This document shows positions 1-4,898 of a DNA stretch of 7,241 nucleotides, piece after piece (the first letter of the stretch is position 1; each line of letters starts with the position of its first letter). Under the pieces are notes generated by a model. The model was given only the letters and a program-made list of their open reading frames with translations, made no database searches and was not told the origin of the DNA. The position numbers and the translations under genes were made by a program. Source of the stretch: Lonsdalea britannica (GTDB taxonomy: Bacteria > Pseudomonadota > Gammaproteobacteria > Enterobacterales > Enterobacteriaceae); NCBI RefSeq assembly GCF_946477055.1, contig NZ_CAMKXG010000179.1, positions 1 to 7,241 of the forward strand, written 5' to 3'.

Positions 1-46
1 AGATTCGCCTTAGTCTCGTGGGCTCGGAGATGTGTATAAGAGACAG
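1..46 (+). other. Illumina Nextera adapter contamination, not genomic
   Basis: Bases 28-46 are exactly the 19-bp Tn5 mosaic end used in Nextera libraries (AGATGTGTATAAGAGACAG). Bases 13-27 (GTCTCGTGGGCTCGG) are the Nextera read-2 primer stem. Bases 5-12 (TCGCCTTA) match the i7 index N701 as written in the primer, and bases 1-4 (AGAT) are the end of the P7 flow-cell oligo. All four parts lie in the library order with no gap, so this is an untrimmed sequencing adapter at a contig end. It is not a native Tn5 or IS50 end. Genomic sequence begins at base 47. Confidence 0.98.
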
Positions 47-150
47 GTAATGGATGCTGTTCTTGAAATGTTTATTTGATATATTATATATAACAAAATG
101 GTTTCTATGAATTAATGATACATTCCAAATGAAATAAAAAAGGAAGATGT

Positions 151-170
151 GTTGCAGGAAAACTGGCAAC
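151..170. repeat. Small hairpin downstream of the cupin gene
   Basis: GTTGCAG (151-157) pairs with CTGGCAAC (163-170) around a GAAAA loop, giving seven pairs with one bulged G. It lies just beyond the terminator at 175-199 and has no T-run directly after it on either strand. It could be part of a tandem termination region or belong to a gene that lay beyond the contig edge. Confidence 0.35.
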
Positions 171-174
171 CCAG

Positions 175-199
175 AAAAGGGAAGTGAAATACACTCCCC
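175..199 (-). terminator. Rho-independent terminator of the cupin gene
   Basis: Read on the minus strand, GGGGAGTG, loop TATTT and CACTTCCC form an 8-bp stem with one G-T pair, followed at once by TTTTCT. It begins 25 bases after the cupin stop codon, the expected place for the end of the cupin transcript. Confidence 0.8.
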
Positions 200-224
200 C
201 TGTTGTTTTTATCCATTGTAGATA

Positions 225-587
225 TCAAATCCAAACATCATTTTGAGCGGTTCGATCTCCGCCTTCGTCTCCGGTATTCAACACACCGCGCGGTTCGATC
301 AGCAGAAGTTTTACCTCTTTCTCTGCATAGGGTTTATGTTCAAGCCCGTGTTTAACCACAAACATTTCTCCGGCGTTGAGGGTCACTGCACCATCACGAA
401 AATCGATCCGTAATGTGCCTTCCAACACGATGAATGTTTCGTCCGTCTCTTTGTGGGTGTGCCAGACGAACTCACCTTCGATTTTGACGACTTTAAATTG
501 ATAGTCGTTCATTTCGGCGATGACTTTCGGGGTCCACTGCTCATTAAATAACGACAGCTTGTGTGCAAGATTAATGGACTGATACAT
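225..587 (-). CDS. Small single-domain cupin protein (120 aa)
   Basis: This is a single-domain cupin, a small beta-barrel that usually holds a divalent metal; substrate and reaction cannot be read from the sequence. Cupin motif 1 runs from G38 to G57 (G-x4-H-x-H-x4-E-x6-G) with likely metal ligands His43, His45 and Glu50. Motif 2 follows at about residues 73-86, with His84 as the probable fourth ligand and Lys-His-Gly in place of the usual Pro-x-Gly. The C-terminal EPRGVLNTGD stretch (98-107) resembles small enterobacterial cupins of unknown role. About 120 residues is normal for such proteins. There is no signal peptide or membrane segment, so it should be cytoplasmic. I chose the ATG at 585-587 because AGGAG sits 7 bases upstream; an ATG at 617 has no ribosome site and may lie upstream of the transcript start. 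It is 75 bases downstream of, and codirectional with, the AraC-type gene, and may be its target. Confidence 0.88.
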   Translation of the reverse strand: MYQSINLAHKLSLFNEQWTPKVIAEMNDYQFKVVKIEGEFVWHTHKETDETFIVLEGTLRIDFRDGAVTLNAGEMFVVKHGLEHKPYAEKEVKLLLIEPRGVLNTGDEGGDRTAQNDVWI

Positions 588-594
588 GTATTCT

Positions 595-599
595 CTCCT
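595..599 (-). promoter_or_regulatory. Shine-Dalgarno that fixes the cupin start
   Basis: AGGAG on the minus strand lies 7 bases before the ATG at 587-585. The alternative in-frame ATG ten codons upstream (617) has no comparable purine-rich site. Confidence 0.8.
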
Positions 600-615
600 G
601 GTTGAATAGAGAGAC

Positions 616-648
616 ATCCTAAGAGGGAAAGCGATTAGGGTCTTGAAC
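616..648 (-). promoter_or_regulatory. Candidate cupin promoter with regulator site
   Basis: On the minus strand GTTCAAGAC (648-640) is followed after 18 bases by TAGGAT (621-616), a 4-of-6 match to a -10 box. There is no good -35 hexamer, and the 9-mer occupies that position, as is common at promoters that need an AraC-type activator. The same 9-mer occurs upstream of the AraC gene (1569-1577). Transcription would start near 609, which agrees with translation from 587. This is inferred from pattern only. Confidence 0.35.
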
Positions 649-662
649 GTTTGTGCAGCGAG

Positions 663-1481
663 TTAGATACGCTGTTTGTTGATTATTTTTAGCCACATTC
701 CCGGTGAAATACCGAAGGCTTTAATAAAATGCCGCGTCATGTGGCTCTGATCGGAAAAGCCGGCAGTCACTGCAATATTCGCTAAGTTTTCACCCGTCAA
801 CATCAGCTTTCGGCAATATTCAAGACGCCGCAGGGTGACATATCGGTAAGGGCTGGTCCCATATAGCATGCGGAAGTCGCGGGACAAATTCCATCGGTCT
901 CTTCCACTCACGATAGAAAGCGCATCCAGCGTGACCGTTTCCGTGAAGAGGTCATCGATGTACTCGCGGGCACGCTCTGCCGCTGGGTAATCATACGAAC
1001 GCCGTATGATTTTTTGTCCCCCAACGGCAGACAGGGCGTGTGCTAGTTCATAGATAGCGTCATCTTCTTCCAGCGAATCAAAGGTATTATCCATTCCTCG
1101 AAGTAAGGATTCCGTCGCAGTAATAAGACGCGGGTCAGTTGACGTCCCCCCTTGAATAAAGGGAAGAGGCTGGCCTCCCAATATTTTTTGGATAGAGGAG
1201 GGCTCGATATAAATCATGCGGTAGTGAAACCCATCGGCTGTGCCAGCTTCTCCATCATGGATTTCATCCGGATGAAGCACCATCGTGTGGCCCGCCAGAC
1301 TCTGTCTACGACTACCTCGATATTTGAAGCTTTGTATGCCCGAGAGCGTGCGACCGATGGCATAGGTGTCATGTCGGTGCGGGTCATATCCGTGACCGGT
1401 AAAAAACGCTTCCAGGCGTTCGAATTTGTCTGAAGGGGTGGCGAGTTTTACCCAATCATTTTTGACCGTCTTGCGAAACAT
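663..1481 (-). CDS. AraC-family transcriptional regulator (272 aa)
   Basis: A DNA-binding activator of the AraC/XylS family. The N-terminal half (about residues 20-110) is an AraC-type sensor with a cupin-like fold: the GYDPHRHD stretch at 31-38 and the stretch through HPDEIHDGEAG are typical of this branch. The C-terminal 100 residues (171-272) hold the paired helix-turn-helix domain; the second helix region with the signature GFSDQSHMTRHFIKAFGISP begins at about 241. The effector is unknown. The frame is open to an ATG at 1607 (314 aa), but the extra 42 residues look like translated non-coding DNA. Starting at 1481 gives the usual family length of about 270, begins at the conserved part, and leaves room for a promoter at 1524-1553. 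The ribosome site before 1481 is weak (GGCGGAAAG), and before 1607 a GGTGAAG is possible, so the start is uncertain. It is codirectional with and 75 bases upstream of the cupin gene, with no terminator between, so some cotranscription is possible. Confidence 0.9.
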   Translation of the reverse strand: MFRKTVKNDWVKLATPSDKFERLEAFFTGHGYDPHRHDTYAIGRTLSGIQSFKYRGSRRQSLAGHTMVLHPDEIHDGEAGTADGFHYRMIYIEPSSIQKILGGQPLPFIQGGTSTDPRLITATESLLRGMDNTFDSLEEDDAIYELAHALSAVGGQKIIRRSYDYPAAERAREYIDDLFTETVTLDALSIVSGRDRWNLSRDFRMLYGTSPYRYVTLRRLEYCRKLMLTGENLANIAVTAGFSDQSHMTRHFIKAFGISPGMWLKIINKQRI

Positions 1482-1523
1482 GACTTTCCGCCTTTGTCGT
1501 CGTGATCCGTAAACTGGGACATG

Positions 1524-1553
1524 ATAATTAAAAGCATATAGCGCGTTGGGCAA
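1524..1553 (-). promoter_or_regulatory. Possible promoter of the AraC-type gene
   Basis: On the minus strand TTGCCC (1553-1548), an 18-base spacer and AATTAT (1529-1524) are each 4-of-6 matches to sigma-70 boxes. A transcript starting near 1517 would have a leader of about 36 bases before the ATG at 1481. The match is weak. Confidence 0.3.
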
Positions 1554-1568
1554 TAGGAACACTATTTT

Positions 1569-1577
1569 GTTCAAGAC
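1569..1577 (+). promoter_or_regulatory. GTTCAAGAC, candidate operator of the AraC regulator
   Basis: This 9-mer also occurs on the minus strand at 648-640 upstream of the cupin gene. Here it lies about 16 bases upstream of the possible -35 box of the regulator gene and in the opposite orientation to that gene. A shared site would mean autoregulation plus control of the cupin gene; this is inference from two copies. Confidence 0.3.
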
Positions 1578-2068
1578 GGAGGGCGCAGTGGCGTCCTGGG
1601 AAGTCATTGATGTGTGACTTCACCGAAATGCTTTGTTTCTTACTTACGCGCGGCAGTGACGTAAAGCGTGCGAGGATTTCGGATGGTCGCAGAAACCTCG
1701 AGTTTCATGTGCAGGGAGATGGATAGGGCATGATGAGCGTCCGGAAGTTCCATGATAAGCAATAGCCGTGATGATATTTTGTCGAGTAGAAATGACGGCA
1801 TGGCATAAAAGAATAGTGTGCGCATACAGGCAATATCAAATGTCGCCAATATGATTATGGTTTAATAAATCATTATATAAACCCAAGCCTTATTATTGAA
1901 ATATCGCGAGGCTGTTTTTTCATTGTTTTGTAATTAGCAGGCTAATCGTCTTGCGTTGACTATTTTTTAATTGGTCGATTAAGCGTTTTTTTTATTTCTT
2001 ATGAGGCTTGCCGAAAATAGTCGTTATCTGTTTTTCCTTAAGCGTTAATTTCATTTTTTTCGCAGGAC

Positions 2069-2191
2069 ATATCGATGGTGATATCGATTATTGGTCAAAA
2101 GTACACACGGTCGTTATTACTTAGTTTTGCAATTAGTTTTTTAACCAAAGTTAGGCAAGGGTGATATAGATGTTAAATCGATTCCATCGAT
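2069..2191. repeat. Cluster of four ATCGAT palindromes
   Basis: ATCGAT occurs at 2071-2076, 2083-2088, 2177-2182 and 2186-2191. The first two are part of an 8-base direct repeat ATATCGAT with a 12-base period (2069-2076 and 2081-2088); the third is extended to the palindrome AATCGATT (2176-2183). One copy per about 4 kb would be expected at random. This may be an operator array. Confidence 0.45.
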
Positions 2192-2243
2192 CAAAATACA
2201 ACAGCATGATAGATTTTGACTATTGTTGTTAATATTTTGATCG
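2188..2243. repeat. Perfect 11-bp inverted repeat with 34-base spacer
   Basis: CGATCAAAATA at 2188-2198 is the exact reverse complement of TATTTTGATCG at 2233-2243. Just inside the arms CAACA (2199-2203) and TGTTG (2224-2228) can extend the pairing with a 4-base offset. No T-run follows, so it is not a typical terminator; paired operator half-sites or an RNA stem are both possible. Confidence 0.55.
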
Positions 2244-2251
2244 CTATCACC
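2236..2251 (+). promoter_or_regulatory. CRP-like site
   Basis: TTTGA, six bases, TCACC matches the CRP core TGTGA-N6-TCACA with one mismatch in each half and AT-rich flanks. It overlaps the right arm of the inverted repeat. It could serve the plus-strand frames downstream, but no clear sigma-70 promoter lies near it. Confidence 0.25.
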
Positions 2252-2392
2252 TATTTTGAGATGGTTTTATATGGTATTAATTTTGACAGGATACATTAAG
2301 CCATCTAGGCGCTGGTTGCCTGATTCTCTCGATGGCATTAAGCATCTCAGGTGCAATATTCGTAACTTATTTTGTGTCGACAAGGACGCCTT

Positions 2393-2545
2393 ATGAGTCA
2401 TTTTTATAATAATTTCATGTCATTATCTTCGGGGGGTAAACATTTGGAACCTTCACGCCACCGCCGTTTTTTTTCGAACCAGAGCTCGGGTTTACCGGGG
2501 ATAGCGCTTATCTCTAGGCATGAAAAGACCTCGCCGTTCTGGTAA
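2393..2545 (+). CDS. Possible short protein or leader peptide (50 aa)
   Basis: This short frame starts with ATG at 2393, preceded by AAGGA (2382-2386) at an ideal 6-base spacing, the best start signal in this intergenic region. The product begins MSHFYNNFMS and contains a basic patch (SRHRRFF, about residues 21-27). It has no membrane segment, signal peptide or family that I recognise, and its codons include rare ones (AGG, ATA). The TAA at 2543-2545 is in the same frame as the PilZ gene, and no other stop separates them, so it might be a regulatory leader, the 5' part of a gene split by a nonsense change, or chance. It overlaps a 50-codon frame on the other strand; at most one is likely to be real. 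Confidence 0.35.
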   Translation: MSHFYNNFMSLSSGGKHLEPSRHRRFFSNQSSGLPGIALISRHEKTSPFW

Positions 2546-2556
2546 CGAAGACGCAC
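2404..2556 (-). CDS. Possible short protein on the opposite strand (50 aa)
   Basis: A minus-strand frame with GTG start at 2556-2554, AGGG eight bases upstream, and TAA at 2406-2404. The product looks more protein-like than the frame opposite it: alternating residues RLRYQNGEVFSCLEI near the start suggest beta strands, followed by a charged stretch (WFEKKRRWRE, about 26-35) and an acidic end. Codons resemble those of the neighbouring genes. I do not recognise the family. No promoter or terminator is evident. It could also be a fragment of a decayed gene, since the frame stays open for 10 codons upstream of the GTG. Confidence 0.3.
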   Translation of the reverse strand: MRLRYQNGEVFSCLEISAIPGKPELWFEKKRRWREGSKCLPPEDNDMKLL

Positions 2557-2719
2557 ATTTATCGCCCTGAACGATTGGGCAACTGACCTGAATTACGCGC
2601 ACGTTTGTACTTGTTTTTATCTCCAATGGGTGAGAAATCACTCAGGCCTTCTTTTGTCGGAGATAACGGATATAGACAAGCGTGAGAATAATCTTCCTAT
2701 TGCATGCACAGGTATTGCT

Positions 2720-4444
2720 ATGGCTCAGAATGTTAATCCGTCGGCAAAAGTGATTTCTTCATTAGTCCAGCACAAACATTCACTGTCTATTTATGCTAAA
2801 GAGATGGTCTTTTCGGTGACAGCCAAAATAATAGATTTAAGACCGGCTAATGGTCGTATGGTTCTCGAAATGGAATACCCGATTATTAATTTTGAAAAAT
2901 ATTTAATGACGGATGCCATCACTATTGATCTGGAAGCATTGAAGGGGCCGCACAGCGTCGAACGCGAGACTTACAGTCTCAGTAATATACGCGCTAAAAT
3001 GATTAAAACGCATAAAATGCAGTACCACTTGGAATGTCAGCTTCCTGAGTCGGTCTTTATTAATGAAAGCCGCGGGGCGATTCGTATTCACTTTATTCTT
3101 GGCATGTCTGGACGCGCCAGCATTGAAGTGTATCCCCATGAAGCGCGAGTCGCGGGCCACCTGCGTGATCTGTCGGTTGGCGGCTGTATGGTCGATGTCG
3201 ATCTGTCTGACTGCATTGCCATGAGCATCGACCAGCCTTTGCCCGAAATCAGACTCGAGTTCCCCAACGGAGAGCTCTTTTGGGCTGAAGGCAAAGTTCG
3301 CCATATTCGCCCTTTTGGAACCTATGGGCACGCGGCGGTGGGGATACAGTTCATCAATTTATCCGCACCTCAGACCGAAGCCCTCTATCGCTATGTTAAT
3401 GAAGCCGAGAGGGACGCCATTTTTAGAACCGGCATCAGCGATAAAGTCGAGCATCCTTCTCCTTTGTTTATTCCCGGTGTCGTAGAAAAAATGATGCTGC
3501 AAAGAGAGAGTCAGGAACGGGAAAAGCTCTCACGCCAGCCTGCTGTTGAACGCGACGTCATGAATATCGTCCACCAGCTCCAGATTGGACTGATGTATAT
3601 CAAAATCCGTGATGTTTTCCCTGCTGAGATATTTTACGGGTGTGCTGATATTTTGATTAACTGGGTTAAACAGGACCGGAAGGCTTTTTTGCATGCGCTG
3701 GCGTTTCTTCGCGATGAGCCTGATTGGGTCAGACAGGCTATCAAAGTTGCAGGGCAACTGGCTGACATCTTATTACTGCGCAACCCCTTCGATCATCAGG
3801 TGAGGGAAGCCGTGTTAGGCGCATTGCTGCATACACTGGGTAAACCTTTACTGGTCAGTGTTGAACTGCCTTCTCTCAAAGCGAATATGACGCCGCCGCA
3901 AAAAGAAGTGCTGAAAGGCCATGTCACGGCGCTGTGCGCCAAGCTGGACGCGTTATCGTGGGAACCGAGTCCCCTTTGCAGAGATATCATTCAGAATGCA
4001 AATGAACACCTTGATGGTTCCGGTTATCCCGCCGGAAAAACGGCGGCGCAGTTATCGGGTCTGGTGCGTCTGGTTTCTGTCATCAAAGCGGTCAATAAAG
4101 CGATCCATCGGCGTAACGGTATTCCTGCCCGCAATCCGCTGGTCGCTTACCGGCATATCAATGAATGCGGCGATGCCTATGACAAGGCCATTTTGGTTGA
4201 ATATATTCGTGTCTATGGCCCCAATCCCATCGGTACATTGGCGAAATTCAACGGGGGATTTCTTGCCTGGATCATGGACGTCAACGGTCGAGGTGATCCG
4301 GTAAAAGTGAATATCGTCAAAAATCTCCGCTTTCTGGAAAGCAACATCAACAGCGTGGTTTCCGGGAGCGATTTGGCGCAGCTAGGCAAGCTCGAAGGTA
4401 TTGTGGATCCCGCGGATTATGGTATCGAAGTGCTAAAAATCTGA
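2720..4444 (+). CDS. PilZ c-di-GMP receptor with degenerate HD-GYP domain (574 aa)
   Basis: Probable cytoplasmic receptor for cyclic di-GMP. Residues about 10-110 resemble the N-terminal domain of YcgR-type flagellar brake proteins (weak similarity). The PilZ domain follows (about 115-228) with both nucleotide-binding motifs: RxxxR at 118-122 (RGAIR) and DxSxxG at 150-155 (DLSVGG). After a charged linker (about 255-280) comes an HD-GYP-like domain (about 285-545). The HD pair is His371-Thr372 and Gly374-Lys375 is kept; His401 is kept; the HHE motif is Ala427-Asn428-Glu429; DGSGYP (432-437) is kept; the later D-x-x-D-A motif is Lys456 to Lys460. Loss of these ligands argues against phosphodiesterase activity. 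There are no membrane segments. I chose ATG 2720 with AGG 7 bases upstream; a GTG at 2630 adds 30 residues but has no ribosome site. The gene stands alone. Targets could be motility, exopolysaccharide or secretion; the sequence does not say which. Confidence 0.85.
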   Translation: MAQNVNPSAKVISSLVQHKHSLSIYAKEMVFSVTAKIIDLRPANGRMVLEMEYPIINFEKYLMTDAITIDLEALKGPHSVERETYSLSNIRAKMIKTHKMQYHLECQLPESVFINESRGAIRIHFILGMSGRASIEVYPHEARVAGHLRDLSVGGCMVDVDLSDCIAMSIDQPLPEIRLEFPNGELFWAEGKVRHIRPFGTYGHAAVGIQFINLSAPQTEALYRYVNEAERDAIFRTGISDKVEHPSPLFIPGVVEKMMLQRESQEREKLSRQPAVERDVMNIVHQLQIGLMYIKIRDVFPAEIFYGCADILINWVKQDRKAFLHALAFLRDEPDWVRQAIKVAGQLADILLLRNPFDHQVREAVLGALLHTLGKPLLVSVELPSLKANMTPPQKEVLKGHVTALCAKLDALSWEPSPLCRDIIQNANEHLDGSGYPAGKTAAQLSGLVRLVSVIKAVNKAIHRRNGIPARNPLVAYRHINECGDAYDKAILVEYIRVYGPNPIGTLAKFNGGFLAWIMDVNGRGDPVKVNIVKNLRFLESNINSVVSGSDLAQLGKLEGIVDPADYGIEVLKI

Positions 4445-4702
4445 TTGGCGATCGCGCTCAACAGCCAGACGGTTTCCGTCGCTACGCGTCGTGGGTTACG
4501 GGCGGCTGAAATCGTCTGACGCCTGAACGCATCTTGACCCGCGATGGTTCATTATCGCGAGACCACTTAATTTTGACGCGGGGGAAACCCTGCGTTGCTG
4601 CGTCACCTTCCTTTGACTCATCGTCGTATTGAGTTCTTTCAACGATGCGCTATCCACTTTTTGCTGCCTCAAAGGGATAAGCGGGCGTCTTATCACAGGA
4701 TT
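4445..4702. other. Intergenic spacer with hairpins between the PilZ gene and katE
   Basis: No credible gene lies here or in the rest of the spacer to 4898. Seen are GACGG-TTT-CCGTC (4468-4480), CGCGAT-N8-ATCGCG (4540-4559) and a stable GNRA-type hairpin GCGGGG-GAAA-CCCTGC (4578-4593). Two weak open frames, 4496-4696 minus and 4595-4837 plus, have no ribosome sites and non-protein-like products. The stretch up to the terminator at 4703-4728 could be a long 3' untranslated region or hold a small RNA; no convincing promoter was found for the latter. Confidence 0.5.
4578..4593 (+). repeat. GC-rich hairpin with GAAA tetraloop
   Basis: GCGGGG pairs with CCCTGC (one G-U pair) around a GAAA loop of the stable GNRA class. 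There is no T-run after it, so it is not a terminator. If transcribed it would be a strong 3'-end or RNA structural element. Confidence 0.45.
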
Positions 4703-4728
4703 GGGGCGTTGAATGATGGCCCCTTTTT
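4703..4728 (+). terminator. Rho-independent terminator
   Basis: GGGGC (4703-4707) and GCCCC (4719-4723) form a 5-bp all-GC stem with an 11-base loop, followed by TTTTT (4724-4728). It lies 260 bases after the PilZ gene stop and about 100 bases before the katE promoter, so it separates the two units. The stem is short but the T-run is directly adjacent. Confidence 0.6.
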
Positions 4729-4738
4729 CGCTCTCCCC

Positions 4739-4760
4739 AGAACGTCCTTTATGGCGTTCT
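4739..4760. repeat. Inverted repeat upstream of the katE promoter
   Basis: AGAACG (4739-4744) and CGTTCT (4755-4760) are perfect inverted copies with 10 bases between, and an inner CC/GG pair can extend the match. It lies about 70 bases upstream of the katE -10 box, a possible activator position. The binding protein is unknown. Confidence 0.3.
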
Positions 4761-4827
4761 CCTCGAATGTTTTCGCATTAATGAACGCTTCTCGGCCGCT
4801 GCATTATCCCCTATCAAAAACCATTAA

Positions 4828-4837
4828 CTATATTTAA
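4828..4837 (+). promoter_or_regulatory. Sigma-S-type -10 element of katE
   Basis: CTATATTTAA matches the sigma-S extended -10 consensus (CTAYRCTTAA) at all but one position, including the C at -13 and the TAA after the box. There is no good -35 hexamer, as is common at sigma-S promoters. Transcription would start near 4842, leaving a leader of about 57 bases. katE of E. coli is a classic RpoS-dependent gene, which supports the call. Confidence 0.6.
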
Positions 4838-4888
4838 AGCAGGGTTATTTTTGTGCCTTTCTTATGTGTCTGTTTTTTAACAATTAAC

Positions 4889-4894
4889 AGGAGG
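4889..4894 (+). promoter_or_regulatory. katE ribosome binding site
   Basis: A full AGGAGG lies four bases before the ATG at 4899. It fixes the start; the spacing is slightly short but the complementarity is complete. Confidence 0.8.
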
Positions 4895-4898
4895 CAAC

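Larger units (their letters stand above)
1608..2392. other. Long AT-rich intergenic region, no convincing gene
   Basis: About 800 bases between the AraC-type gene and the short frames, roughly two-thirds A+T by eye and richer in AT than the flanking genes. I see no credible protein gene. An open frame at 1640-1849 on the minus strand starts with TTG, has no ribosome site and gives an unconvincing product. The region holds T-runs (1985-1992, 2054-2060), the near-palindrome ATTAGCAGGCTAAT (1933-1946), TTAAGCGTT twice (1979-1987, 2038-2046), TTGACTATT twice (1956-1964, 2216-2224) with an inverted copy AAAATAGTC (2014-2022), and ATTGGTC twice (1970-1976, 2090-2096). Such DNA often serves as a regulatory region bound by H-NS-type proteins; whether it does so here cannot be told. 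Confidence 0.6.

Noticed and set aside
28..46. Tn5/IS50 mosaic end, suggesting a transposon boundary
   Set aside because: It is directly joined to the Nextera read-2 stem and an Illumina index, so it is library adapter.
1152..1433. 93-codon open frame on the plus strand
   Set aside because: It lies entirely antisense to the AraC-type gene, has no ribosome site and its product resembles no protein.
1640..1849. 69-codon open frame on the minus strand
   Set aside because: It starts with TTG, has no Shine-Dalgarno sequence, and its product has no recognisable pattern.
1870..1920. AGCCT...AGGCT followed by GTTTTTT as a terminator
   Set aside because: Only 5 bp of stem with an 18-base AT-rich loop; too weak to call.
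2283..2288. Perfect -35 box TTGACA upstream of the short frame
   Set aside because: No acceptable -10 box lies 16-18 bases downstream, so no promoter was called.
4496..4696. 66-codon open frame on the minus strand in the katE upstream spacer
   Set aside because: No ribosome site or promoter and no recognisable product; it overlaps hairpin-rich DNA.
4595..4837. 80-codon open frame on the plus strand before katE
   Set aside because: TTG start without a ribosome site; it runs through a terminator and the katE promoter, and the product is not protein-like.
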